From positions 1-26,604 of the forward strand of contig JAHDOX010000155.1 in the NCBI GenBank assembly GCA_018434645.1: a stretch of DNA of 26,604 nucleotides. Direction: 5' to 3'. Under the pieces are notes generated by a model. That model had not been told where the DNA came from. It saw nothing but the letters and a program-made list of their open reading frames with translations, and made no database searches. Shown here piece after piece: positions 1 to 7,844 of this stretch (position 1 is its first letter; each line of letters opens with the position of its first letter). Source of the DNA: Synergistales bacterium (lineage in GTDB: Bacteria; Synergistota; Synergistia; Synergistales; Thermovirgaceae). A program made the translations under genes and the position numbers.

Positions 1-592
1 CTTCCATGATGTGTTCGACAATGAGAAGGGTCAGGCCCCGGTCTTTCAATCTGCTCACTAATTCGACCGATTCCTTTACTTCTGTCGTAGTCAATCCGGC
101 CATGGCCTCGTCGAGCATTAAAAGTAACGGCCTGGTAGCAAGGGCGCGGGCAACTTCAAGTCTCTTTTTTTGCCCGATAGTCAAATCTCCCGCAAGACGG
201 TGCGCCAGGTCTTCCAGCCTGCAATTCCTCAAGCATTCCCACGCCAGTTCATGAGCCCTGTCTATGTCTTTTTCTCTCAAAAACGAGCCGACAAGGACAT
301 TATCGAGCACGGGCATTTCGCTCAAGGGATGCACAACCTGGAATGTTCTGACGGCTCCTTTTCTGGCAATGGCATGAGCGGGAAGGCCGGTGACGTCTTC
401 ACCGTTGAAAAATATCTTTCCTTCGGTGGGAGGGAAAAAACCGGAAACGCAATTGAAAAGCGTAGTCTTCCCGGCACCGTTGGGCCCTATCAACCCAACG
501 ATTTGGCCCTTTTCCACGGAAAAGCTGACTGAATCATTGGCGACAAGCGAGCCGAATTTCATCGTCAGGTCATGTATCTCCAGCAGGGCCAT
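1..592 (-). CDS. livG: LivG-type branched-chain amino acid ABC transporter ATPase (partial, 3' end missing)
   Basis: Translating the minus strand from an ATG at 592 gives 197 residues of an ABC ATPase starting MALLEIHDLTMKFGS; the rest lies beyond the left edge (family length is about 250). Visible motifs are Walker A GPNGAGKTT (about residues 39-47), a Q-loop region with RTFQVVHPL, a degenerate signature LTIGQKKRLEVARAL and Walker B LLLMLDEAMAGL followed by the switch His in LLIVEH. This ATPase would hydrolyse ATP at the inner membrane to drive uptake through the LivH/LivM permease pair. The start is fixed by position: the livM TGA ends at 594 and the ATG begins at 592, so the two genes are one base apart and probably translationally coupled. 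livF is expected just outside the window. The family is secure; exact substrate within the LIV/hydrophobic amino acid group is not. Confidence 0.93.
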   Translation of the reverse strand, partial: MALLEIHDLTMKFGSLVANDSVSFSVEKGQIVGLIGPNGAGKTTLFNCVSGFFPPTEGKIFFNGEDVTGLPAHAIARKGAVRTFQVVHPLSEMPVLDNVLVGSFLREKDIDRAHELAWECLRNCRLEDLAHRLAGDLTIGQKKRLEVARALATRPLLLMLDEAMAGLTTTEVKESVELVSRLKDRGLTLLIVEHIME

Positions 593-593
593 G

Positions 594-1598
594 TCAATCG
601 TTCTCCTTTCCCACCGACTCGCGTTCGACCATGCGACGCCTGAGATAGCTGAAAATGCCCACTACTCCCTTGGGCTGTTTGACTACGACAAGGATAATAA
701 GCAGCCCAAAGATGATAAGGTCGACGCCCCCGCCAAGGCCGCCCAGAAAGGCCCGGCTATATTCCTGCAGCGGGACAAGAACCGCGGCCCCCACGAGAGG
801 GCCAAAAAGGGTACCTGTTCCGCCCAGTATGGTTACAAGGACAAACTTCATGGACATGTCAAGCGACATTACCATCGGCGGGTCCACGCGGTAATTATAT
901 TGGGCAAAAAAGGCCCCGCACAACGCCGCCAGAAAGGCCGAAACAGCCATTGCGGAAAGTTTGGCCTTCGTGCTGTCTACCCCGAGAGCCTCGGCAGTTT
1001 CCTGTCCTTCACGAACAGCCCGGAGATAATAACCTATTCTGTGACGTTCTATCCAGCGCACCACCCCGAACACTAAACCTAAAAGAACCAGGGCGCCGTA
1101 ATAATATCCAACCTTCGACTGGTACCAGACGAAGTTCACGATGCCCTGCTCGGTGATCGAATAATCCAGACCTATGGCGCCTCCTACCCAATACCAGACC
1201 ATAAAGAGCCTGTTGAAAATTTCGACAATGGCGAATGTCGCTATCGCAAAGTAATGACCAGACAGGCGGAACACGGGCCAACTGATCAGTACGGCAATAC
1301 CAGCCGCCAGGAATGCTCCCGCTAGAGCACCTGGCCATGGTGTCATTCCGTACTTGACGACAGCCATAGCCGCACCATACGCCCCAATTCCAAAAAAAAC
1401 GGAATGCCCGAAAGACACCTGACCGCAGTAACCACCCACGATATTCCACGACTGGGACATGCTCGCCATGAGAAAAATCATAAGTATCACGTGCATTGTA
1501 AGTGAATTTTCACGAATCCCAGGGATCGCCGGCAACAGGGCGAACAGGATTATCAAGGCAAAAAGCAACCAGTCCTTGCGTTCGATCTTCCTTTTCAT
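594..1598 (-). CDS. livM: LivM-type branched-chain amino acid ABC transporter permease
   Basis: This 334-residue protein is a hydrophobic permease with about eight to ten predicted membrane spans, beginning with a short basic N-terminus (MKRKIERKDW) and ending in a charged tail. The motif SWNIVGGYCGQVSFGHSVFFGIGAY near residues 50-75 and the EAA-like loop around EALGVDSTKAKLSAMAVSAF are typical of LivM. It forms the transmembrane channel with LivH and couples to LivG/LivF. It follows livH with a 7-base gap and runs one base short of livG, so it is an internal gene of one transcript. The start has only a weak ribosome site (GGTGG) inside the livH 3' end, suggesting coupling to livH translation. 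Length is normal for the family. Confidence 0.95.
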   Translation of the reverse strand: MKRKIERKDWLLFALIILFALLPAIPGIRENSLTMHVILMIFLMASMSQSWNIVGGYCGQVSFGHSVFFGIGAYGAAMAVVKYGMTPWPGALAGAFLAAGIAVLISWPVFRLSGHYFAIATFAIVEIFNRLFMVWYWVGGAIGLDYSITEQGIVNFVWYQSKVGYYYGALVLLGLVFGVVRWIERHRIGYYLRAVREGQETAEALGVDSTKAKLSAMAVSAFLAALCGAFFAQYNYRVDPPMVMSLDMSMKFVLVTILGGTGTLFGPLVGAAVLVPLQEYSRAFLGGLGGGVDLIIFGLLIILVVVKQPKGVVGIFSYLRRRMVERESVGKEND

Positions 1599-1605
1599 CA
1601 GGCGG

Positions 1606-2466
1606 TCACCACCCGAAAAGGCCCTTGGGCCTTACCATAACAACAAGAAGATAAAGCGCGAAAACAGCGACATATTTGAAAACAGGCGCTATAAAAAAGC
1701 CGCTAAAAGACTCGACAAGACCGACCAGAAGCGCGGCGAATAGTGCGCCCGGGATACTGCCGAACCCTCCCATGGCGACTATCACAAAGGCCAGTAGACC
1801 GAAAAGAAGCCCGACTTCCGGGTGAACCGCCAGATAAGACGGAAGAAGTCCTCCTGCTATTCCTACGCAAGATCCTCCCAGTCCGAAAACAAGCAAATAA
1901 ATACGCTCCGTGTCGATACCCATAAGTTCCGCCGCTTCCTTGTCCATGGCTGTCGCCTGGATCGCCCATCCGAGTCTGGTCTTTTTGACCATGTAATATA
2001 CGAGTACAATGACGACGAGAGCACCCAAAGCCGTAACAAGTTGCGGCACCGGGAAAATGACTCCTCCGGTTTCAATGGTCTTACCGCCGAGAACCGTTTT
2101 TGATAAAAGTCGAAAATTAGGAGAAAACAGGTAAAGGCATACATTCTTAAGAAACATGGAAAGGCCGAAGGTCGCAAGAAGGGCCGAAATTGCCGACCGT
2201 CCTACGGTATAGCGAATGATCAGCTTGTATGTCAGTGCTCCTATTAAGAAAAGGAAGGCACCGGAAACGATCCAGGAAAGGACGGGATCTACCCCTAAAA
2301 GTGCGCCAATCCAGAAACTGGTGTACATTGCGACCATGAGATAATCCCCATGGGCGAAGTTGATCACATCCATGACTCCCCATATAAGGCTCAACCCTGT
2401 AGCGACCAGCGCGTAAACCAGGCCATTCAGAATGCCGTTGACCATGACCTGCAAAAAGACAATCAT
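1606..2466 (-). CDS. livH: LivH-type branched-chain amino acid ABC transporter permease
   Basis: This 286-residue multi-spanning permease starts MIVFLQVMVNGILNG and carries the LivH hallmark GLSLIWGVMDVINFAHGD near residue 30 and the coupling-loop sequence DKEAAELMGIDTERIY around residues 180-195. With LivM it makes the membrane channel of the LIV importer. I chose the ATG at 2466 rather than the one at 2484, because a GGGAGG ribosome site (2474-2479 on the complement) sits 7 bases before it, and that site would lie inside the coding sequence if the longer form were used. The gene lies 129 bases after livK, with a stable hairpin between them, which may lower permease expression relative to the binding protein. 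Confidence 0.94.
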   Translation of the reverse strand: MIVFLQVMVNGILNGLVYALVATGLSLIWGVMDVINFAHGDYLMVAMYTSFWIGALLGVDPVLSWIVSGAFLFLIGALTYKLIIRYTVGRSAISALLATFGLSMFLKNVCLYLFSPNFRLLSKTVLGGKTIETGGVIFPVPQLVTALGALVVIVLVYYMVKKTRLGWAIQATAMDKEAAELMGIDTERIYLLVFGLGGSCVGIAGGLLPSYLAVHPEVGLLFGLLAFVIVAMGGFGSIPGALFAALLVGLVESFSGFFIAPVFKYVAVFALYLLVVMVRPKGLFGW

Positions 2467-2510
2467 GGGCAATCCTCCCTGCACAACAAATTAAACCGCT
2501 TCGACAACAG

Positions 2511-2539
2511 GCAGGCAGCAGATAAAACCTGCTGCCTGC
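2511..2539 (-). repeat. Perfect hairpin between livK and livH
   Basis: An 11-bp perfect inverted repeat, GCAGGCAGCAG (2511-2521) and CTGCTGCCTGC (2529-2539), encloses a 7-base loop. In the transcribed (minus) direction no run of T follows the stem, so it is a poor terminator. Its place between a periplasmic binding-protein gene and its permease genes fits a 3'-end stabiliser or partial attenuator that keeps livK mRNA in excess; this role is inferred from similar operons. Confidence 0.75.
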
Positions 2540-2595
2540 AGTATTTCAAGAAAATGCCTCAGGCATTCCGCAGTTTTTAGCGTTGCGTTCTGCTA

Positions 2596-3867
2596 CTACC
2601 TTTTGTCCCAGGGCACCATGGGCACGACTGGTTCGGCCTGCATGAATTCTTCGGGATAGATTATCGTATATTCTCCATCCTGAAGCTGCGTAAGGAAACT
2701 TCGGGCCCTTATGTTCTGTCCGTCGGGTGCGAACTCGACCTTTCCGCCGAGCGAAAGCGGAGAATCCCAAACATTTTCATGGAGAGTTTTCGCCACAGTA
2801 TCATAATCAAGGGTTCCTGCTTTTTCTATGGCCTGAGCCAGAATGAACATGGCCACTGCTTCCTGAATGCTGTCACTGTCAAAAGGAACGCTCGGGGTTG
2901 TCTTTTCCTTGTATATAGCCTCCACAGGCGCAACGTCGGGCATCAGATGAGCAAACTGCGGTGCATATCCCATGCCGCCCGAGAAGTAATTGGCGTCGTC
3001 ACCGAGCTGCCTGGTGATCATCGGGTCCTGATAACCGGTACAGTAGTTCAAGGCTGCCTTTGGAAGCCAGTTGAGCTCCTTCATGGTCCGCACCCACAGC
3101 GTATAGTCGCCTCCAAGGCAAGCGCCGAACACCACATCGGGGTCGGCGGCCTTCAAGGTCTGAACTTCGCTGTTCATGCTCGTTGCACCGGGGCTGAAAG
3201 GTACATCGGCCACAACCTCGAACCCGGCGTCTTTCGCCGCAGCCTTGCCTTCATCGGCGGCGTGCTTGCCGAACTCCGTGTTTTCATAAATGATCCCCAC
3301 GGTTTTAAAATCCGAGCCTCGTGTTTCGTTCATCCATTTCATGAACTCGACAAACTCGTGAGACTCTGTCTTGTCAGTCGGAGCCATCCTGAAGAAATAT
3401 TTAAACCCACGTTCTGTCAACGCCGCCGAACTGGAACAGCCGCACATGAAAATCTTCTTCTGCATTTCCGCCACGAAGCTGGCCGGTTTCGTCACAGCGC
3501 TGTTGTAAGATCCAATGATTGCGTATACCTTTTCCTGGTTGAACAAGCGCTCTGCTTCGGCCTTTCCTATGTCGGGCTTGCCCTGATGGTCGGCATGCAC
3601 CAGTACGATCTTGTGACCGCCGAGGATTCCTTCCTGTGCAGCGAGAGGAATGTTCATGTTCGGGTAGGAATTGTTGATCACTTCGACAGCTGTCTCGACA
3701 GCAGCCCTGCACCTTTGGCCCGCCGTGGCGACAGGTCCGGTGAGCGGGAAAAGTGTACCTATTTTAATCACCTTTTCCTCGGCAAAACCGGCCCCGGCAA
3801 GCGTTCCCACCAGCAACACCACCACCGCAAATACCGCTAGAAATCGCCTGGATGACACTTTATTCAT
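2596..3867 (-). CDS. livK: LivK-type periplasmic branched-chain amino acid binding protein
   Basis: The 423-residue product is a type-1 periplasmic binding protein (Leu/Ile/Val-binding, Peripla_BP_6-like). It has a signal peptide: basic MNKVSSRRF, a hydrophobic stretch, and a probable cleavage after AGAGFA. The mature start KVIKIGTLFPLTGP is typical of the family, as are GIIYENTEFGKHAADEGKAA and the closing SLGGKVEFAPDGQN region. It would capture amino acids outside the membrane and deliver them to LivHMGF. The ATG at 3867 is chosen because AAGGAGG lies upstream (3876-3882 on the complement) with good spacing; a longer form from 3900 would run through that site. The gene ends in two tandem TAG stops. 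It is the first gene of the operon and diverges from purC. Exact ligand (Leu/Ile/Val, other amino acids or amides) cannot be told from sequence. Confidence 0.93.
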   Translation of the reverse strand: MNKVSSRRFLAVFAVVVLLVGTLAGAGFAEEKVIKIGTLFPLTGPVATAGQRCRAAVETAVEVINNSYPNMNIPLAAQEGILGGHKIVLVHADHQGKPDIGKAEAERLFNQEKVYAIIGSYNSAVTKPASFVAEMQKKIFMCGCSSSAALTERGFKYFFRMAPTDKTESHEFVEFMKWMNETRGSDFKTVGIIYENTEFGKHAADEGKAAAKDAGFEVVADVPFSPGATSMNSEVQTLKAADPDVVFGACLGGDYTLWVRTMKELNWLPKAALNYCTGYQDPMITRQLGDDANYFSGGMGYAPQFAHLMPDVAPVEAIYKEKTTPSVPFDSDSIQEAVAMFILAQAIEKAGTLDYDTVAKTLHENVWDSPLSLGGKVEFAPDGQNIRARSFLTQLQDGEYTIIYPEEFMQAEPVVPMVPWDKR

Positions 3868-3940
3868 GCTGCTCTCCTCCTTTCGTTTCTGCGCGCACAT
3901 TCATGCGGCTCGTAACCACTGAACCCTGCACCTTCAAACA

Positions 3941-3969
3941 TTGACATTTTTATCTTTCCGCTAAATAAT
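3941..3969 (+). promoter_or_regulatory. Near-consensus sigma-70 promoter for the purine operon
   Basis: TTGACA at 3941-3946 is a perfect -35 box. After 17 bases comes AATAAT at 3964-3969, a 5/6 match to TATAAT. Transcription would start near 3976, leaving a leader of about 36 bases before purC. That leader is too short for a purine riboswitch aptamer plus terminator, and I see no PurR PurBox-like CCGAAC element. The spacing and match are good; the start site is predicted only. Confidence 0.75.
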
Positions 3970-3974
3970 GTCAG
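3947..3974 (-). promoter_or_regulatory. Weak candidate livK promoter overlapping the purC promoter
   Basis: On the minus strand, CTGACA (complement of 3969-3974) is followed after 16 bases by TAAAAA (complement of 3947-3952). Each box is a moderate match. If real, it faces the purC promoter and overlaps it, so the two would compete for polymerase. No better livK promoter was found between 3868 and 4011. Confidence 0.3.
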
Positions 3975-4011
3975 GTATCAATTACTGCTGAAGAAAGTCT
4001 GGTGATAAAGT

Positions 4012-4731
4012 ATGGAAGATAGTCATCTGATCTACGAAGGCAAGGCTAAAAGGCTTTTTTACGGAGAAGATCCGCAAACGCTGATCGTAGAGTACAAAGA
4101 CAGCCTCACCGCTTATAATGCACAGAAAAAGGCAAGCATGGAAGGGAAAGGAACGCTAAACAACCAAATCAGTGCCCTCCTTTTCGATTACCTCGAGAAT
4201 AATGGCATCAGGACACACTACATACAAATAATAGATAAAAACCACCAGCTAGTCAAAAAGACAAAAATCGTACCCCTGGAAGTAGTAGTGCGTAATATAA
4301 CGACAGGCTCTATTTGCAAGAGGCTCGGCGTGCCCGAAGGCAAAAGACTTGATCCCGGCCTCGTGGAATTCTATTTGAAAAACGATGAACTGGGTGATCC
4401 GATAGTAACCGAAGACCAGGCTTCGACTTTCGGTTGGGCCACTCGTGACGAAATCGAAGAAATGAAATCTCTGGCCCTGAAGGTCAACGACCTGCTACGT
4501 GTATTCTTTGAGAAAAGAAACGTCGTGCTTGTTGATTTCAAACTCGAGTTCGGCCGTACCGAAGAAGGAGAATTGGTTGTAGCCGATGAGATTTCTCCGG
4601 ATACATGCCGCTTCTGGGACACTTCAAGCAGTAGCAGCCTTGACAAGGATCGTTTCAGGAAAGATCTGGGCAACGTCCTTGAGGCCTATGAAGAAATCAG
4701 ACGGCGCATTTGCGCAGGGGAGAGAAAGTAA
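4012..4731 (+). CDS. purC: SAICAR synthetase (phosphoribosylaminoimidazole-succinocarboxamide synthase)
   Basis: PurC joins CAIR and aspartate with ATP to give SAICAR in cytosolic purine synthesis. The 239-residue protein has the family's usual length. It shows YEGKAKRLFYGEDP near the N-terminus, VEVVVRN-like PLEVVVRNITTGS near residue 90, and the signature VLVDFKLEFGR followed by VVADEISPDTCRFWD near residues 170-205. Its ribosome site is weak (GGTGAT before ATG). It is the first gene of a long purine operon and its TAA stop shares one base with the purS ATG. Function is secure from motifs and operon context. Confidence 0.97.
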   Translation: MEDSHLIYEGKAKRLFYGEDPQTLIVEYKDSLTAYNAQKKASMEGKGTLNNQISALLFDYLENNGIRTHYIQIIDKNHQLVKKTKIVPLEVVVRNITTGSICKRLGVPEGKRLDPGLVEFYLKNDELGDPIVTEDQASTFGWATRDEIEEMKSLALKVNDLLRVFFEKRNVVLVDFKLEFGRTEEGELVVADEISPDTCRFWDTSSSSSLDKDRFRKDLGNVLEAYEEIRRRICAGERK

Positions 4732-4979
4732 TGACTTATACGGCGGAAGTTCTTGTCTACCTGAAAGAAGGTGTCCTGGATACCCAGGGCAAGGCGGTCA
4801 AACAGTCTTTGCAACGCCTGGGGTTTCAAGACCTTGAAGATGTAAGGGTCGGGAAATACATACAACTCCGGATAAACGCAGAAAACGAGGAAGCCGCCAG
4901 GGCACGCGCGAAGGAAATGTGCGTCGAACTGCTCGTCAACGAATTGATCGAGGAGTTTGACATAAAGGTAGTTGACTGA
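4731..4979 (+). CDS. purS: FGAM synthase subunit PurS
   Basis: The 82-residue protein begins MTYTAEVLVYLKEGVLDTQGKAV and contains VRVGKYIQLRINAENEEAA, both typical of PurS. PurS is the small dimeric subunit that bridges PurQ and PurL in the three-part formylglycinamidine ribonucleotide synthase found in Firmicutes, archaea and others. The ATG at 4731 overlaps the purC TAA by one base and follows GGGGAGAG; a longer frame start at 4710 lies inside purC and is unlikely. It is followed 2 bases later by purQ. Length and order purS-purQ-purL match the family exactly. Confidence 0.96.
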   Translation: MTYTAEVLVYLKEGVLDTQGKAVKQSLQRLGFQDLEDVRVGKYIQLRINAENEEAARARAKEMCVELLVNELIEEFDIKVVD

Positions 4980-4981
4980 CC

Positions 4982-5686
4982 ATGCGGGCCGCAGTCGTAG
5001 TCTTTCCCGGAAGCAATTGCGACAGGGATGTGATTCACGCGCTCAGGACAACCGTTTCCGCAGATACGGAAACCCTGTGGTATGAATCCTCGGACTTGCC
5101 GAAAAATATCGATCTCATTGTGTTGCCGGGGGGGTTTTCTTACGGCGACTATCTAAGGTGTGGAGCCATGGCGGCGAGAACACCGGTGATGAAAGCCGTC
5201 CGCCGTTTTGCCGAAAAAGGCGGCCTTGTACTGGGAATATGCAACGGTTTCCAGGTCCTCACGGAATCGCGTCTGTTGCCGGGAGCTATACTCGCAAACC
5301 AAAGTCTGACGTTCATTTGTCGCAGCTGCACCGTAAGGGTCGAACGTACAGATACGCCCTTTACTCTCGGCTGCCGCGAAAACCAGGTGCTTGAAATGCC
5401 AATAGCCCATCACGAGGGACTGTATTTTCTTCCCGACGAAGAGATAAGCCGTCTAAAAAAAGAAAAGAGGGTGGTCTTCCGGTATTGTGGACCCGATGGT
5501 GAGCTTGACGACAGTCATAACCCAAACGGTTCACTGGATAACATCGCAGGCATAGTAAACGAAAGGGGCAATGTAATGGGCCTCATGCCCCACCCGGAAA
5601 GGGCCTCCGAAAAAATCCTCGGTTCCGATGACGGCGCCTTGATATGGAATTCCCTGCATATATGGCTTGAAAAGGGAGGCCGTTAG
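4982..5686 (+). CDS. purQ: FGAM synthase glutaminase subunit PurQ
   Basis: PurQ is a class I glutamine amidotransferase that releases ammonia from glutamine for PurL. The 234-residue protein has all expected parts: oxyanion-region LPGGFSYGDYLRCGAMA (residues 48-64), nucleophile Cys87 in GICNGFQVL, and the catalytic His204 and Glu206 in MPHPERA. It lies 2 bases after purS and 2 bases before purL. There is no sign of fusion to PurL, so this is the split Gram-positive type complex. The N-terminus MRAAVVVFPGSNCDRD is typical, supporting the ATG at 4982. Confidence 0.97.
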   Translation: MRAAVVVFPGSNCDRDVIHALRTTVSADTETLWYESSDLPKNIDLIVLPGGFSYGDYLRCGAMAARTPVMKAVRRFAEKGGLVLGICNGFQVLTESRLLPGAILANQSLTFICRSCTVRVERTDTPFTLGCRENQVLEMPIAHHEGLYFLPDEEISRLKKEKRVVFRYCGPDGELDDSHNPNGSLDNIAGIVNERGNVMGLMPHPERASEKILGSDDGALIWNSLHIWLEKGGR

Positions 5687-5688
5687 AA

Positions 5689-7839
5689 ATGGACTGCAAA
5701 ATTTTTGGCCTGCGAAAAGAAGAATATGAAACAATCAAAAAACAACTGGGCAGAGAACCCAATGAAGCGGAATTGAGAATTCTCGGCGTAATGTGGTCCG
5801 AACACTGCAGCTACAAATCGACAAGGCGACTTTTGAGGCAATTTTCCTCCGAGGGAAAGCAAGTCCTGCAGGGACCAGGTGAAAACGCCGGGATAGTCGA
5901 CATAGGCGAAGGACTGGCCGTGGCTTTCAAGGTGGAAAGTCACAATCACCCTTCAGCCGTTTCCCCCTATCAGGGAGCTGCTACAGGCGTCGGCGGGATC
6001 ATACGGGATATTCTTGCCATGGGCGCCTGGCCGGTCGCATGTATGGACGGCTTGTTTTTCGGCGACCCATCCAAGGAAAAAACCGCGGGCCTTATGCAGG
6101 GAGTCATTTCAGGCATAGGTGGATATGGAAACGCCGTGGGAGTCCCCACTGTCGGTGGAAAAACAGTTTTCGACGGATGTTACGATGGAAATCCCCTTGT
6201 AAACGCCTTTTGCGCCGGGCTTGTGAGGCATGACGGCATCGTCAGGTCCAACACGGCAAAACCTGGTCAAATCACGGTTCTTCTCGGCTCGCGCACCGGC
6301 AGGGACGGCATAGCCGGCGCGGCTTTCGCCTCCGCCCGGCTGGAAGAAGACACGAAAGGAAGCCGTCCGCAAGTTCAAATCGGCGACCCCTTCGTAGAAA
6401 AGCTTCTTATAGAATGTTGCCACGAGCTCCTGAGCAAAGGCCTGATAGTCAGCATGCAGGACATGGGAGCCGCCGGGATAACCTCTTCGGCAAGTGAAAT
6501 CGCCGCAAAAAGCGGTAGGGGCGTCTTGATTCACGCCGAAAAAGTGCCACTCAGGGAAAAGGGTATGAATGCCTGGGAAATAGCCCTCTCCGAATCACAG
6601 GAAAGGATGTTGCTCGTTATAGAACCTCGTTATTTCGATACCGTCGCGGAATGCGCTGGGAAATGGCAGCTGGAGTGCGCTGCGATCGGTGAAGTGACCG
6701 ATGATGGCCGTTTCCGGATTATGGAAAAAGGAAAGACCCTGGTCGACCTCCCGGCGGAAATCGTGGGAGGAGGGTGTCCGGAAATCCACTGGCCATCCAT
6801 ACCTCTTTCCGAATCGCTGACAAAGGACCTCACAGACACCGTAGAACCGGAGTATCCCGACGAATGGGGGAACCACGTTCTGGATCTGCTCTCTTCACCG
6901 AACCTTAAAGAAAGGGCCTGGATATACGAGCAATATGATCATATGGTCCAGATAAATACCGTTGTCCCGCCCGGCGGTCCTGTTTCGGTCTTGCGTGTCA
7001 AGGGCTCGGAGCGCCTTTTAGCCTTTACGATGGAAAGCGATCCTTGGTCCTGCGGCCTTGACCCCTTTGCCGGAGGTGCGGAAACTTTCATGAAAGCTGC
7101 AAGACCTCTTTACGTATGCGGCGCACAGGTTCTGGGAATGACGGATTGCCTTAACTACCCTTCACCCGAGGACCCGGGAAATTTCTGGGCCCTGGAGGAG
7201 TCAGTAAAAGGGCTCGCTACCGCGGCATCGGAAATGGACTGTCCTGTTGTTTCCGGCAATGTCAGCCTCTACAACGAATCTCCGGCCGCAAAAATTCTCC
7301 CATCACCACTGGTCGGTCTGGTGGGATTGCTCAGCCGCCGTGAGGAGTATCTTTCCTGTGGTTCGTGGAACGAAGGCGACAAGCTCTTTCTCGTAGGCCC
7401 CATCAAGGGTTCTCTTGCCAGCAGTTTGTCAAAAAGATTGCTTTGCGGGTTATCTTCGGGAAGACCCTTTGTTTTCGACGCTGCGAAGGAAAGGAGTTTC
7501 CGTCAAAAAGCACTTGAGACGGCACACCGGTCTCTTGCGTCCTCGGGCAGGGTTTTGGCAGGTGGAGGCCTGACAGTGGCGCTTGCGAAAGAGTGCGTCT
7601 TGTCGAAAATCGGAGCCAAAGTCGATCCGGAATGTTTCATGGAAGCCTTCGAGGTTTTTTTTAGTGAAGGCGGCCCCAGGGCCCTTTATGCAGTTCCCAG
7701 CGGCAAAGAAAAGGAATTCCGCGAACTTTGGGATTCCTTCGGATGCGCTTTTATTGGGAGCGTTTCAGGCGAACGTCTCAGGATCGACGGATTCCTCGAC
7801 CTCGACATAGACGACCTTTCGGTCGCCTGGAAAGGGTGA
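5689..7839 (+). CDS. purL: FGAM synthase subunit II, short PurL
   Basis: This 716-residue protein is the short (about 80 kDa) PurL that turns FGAR into FGAM with ATP and ammonia delivered by PurQ. The motif MWSEHCSYKSTRRLL contains the putative catalytic His39, and HNHPSAVSPYQGAATGVGG begins at residue 85 and helps bind nucleotide. Two AIRS-like halves are seen; the second includes VSGNVSLYNES and a C-terminal GGGLTVALAKEC region. Short PurL needs PurS and PurQ, which lie directly upstream. The ATG is 2 bases after the purQ stop, and GGGAGG sits upstream inside purQ. No frameshift or missing domain was seen. Confidence 0.97.
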   Translation: MDCKIFGLRKEEYETIKKQLGREPNEAELRILGVMWSEHCSYKSTRRLLRQFSSEGKQVLQGPGENAGIVDIGEGLAVAFKVESHNHPSAVSPYQGAATGVGGIIRDILAMGAWPVACMDGLFFGDPSKEKTAGLMQGVISGIGGYGNAVGVPTVGGKTVFDGCYDGNPLVNAFCAGLVRHDGIVRSNTAKPGQITVLLGSRTGRDGIAGAAFASARLEEDTKGSRPQVQIGDPFVEKLLIECCHELLSKGLIVSMQDMGAAGITSSASEIAAKSGRGVLIHAEKVPLREKGMNAWEIALSESQERMLLVIEPRYFDTVAECAGKWQLECAAIGEVTDDGRFRIMEKGKTLVDLPAEIVGGGCPEIHWPSIPLSESLTKDLTDTVEPEYPDEWGNHVLDLLSSPNLKERAWIYEQYDHMVQINTVVPPGGPVSVLRVKGSERLLAFTMESDPWSCGLDPFAGGAETFMKAARPLYVCGAQVLGMTDCLNYPSPEDPGNFWALEESVKGLATAASEMDCPVVSGNVSLYNESPAAKILPSPLVGLVGLLSRREEYLSCGSWNEGDKLFLVGPIKGSLASSLSKRLLCGLSSGRPFVFDAAKERSFRQKALETAHRSLASSGRVLAGGGLTVALAKECVLSKIGAKVDPECFMEAFEVFFSEGGPRALYAVPSGKEKEFRELWDSFGCAFIGSVSGERLRIDGFLDLDIDDLSVAWKG

Positions 7840-7844
7840 TTCAG

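Noticed and set aside
390..1076. A 228-codon open frame on the plus strand opposite livG and livM
   Set aside because: Antisense to two motif-rich transporter genes; low-complexity basic content and no domain.
2779..3840. A 353-codon open frame on the plus strand opposite livK
   Set aside because: It is wholly antisense to a clear binding-protein gene, has no recognisable domain, and its composition (many His, Arg, Cys) is that of a reverse-strand shadow.
3976..4011. Purine or PRPP riboswitch ahead of purC
   Set aside because: The predicted leader is only about 36 bases and has no aptamer-like stems or terminator.
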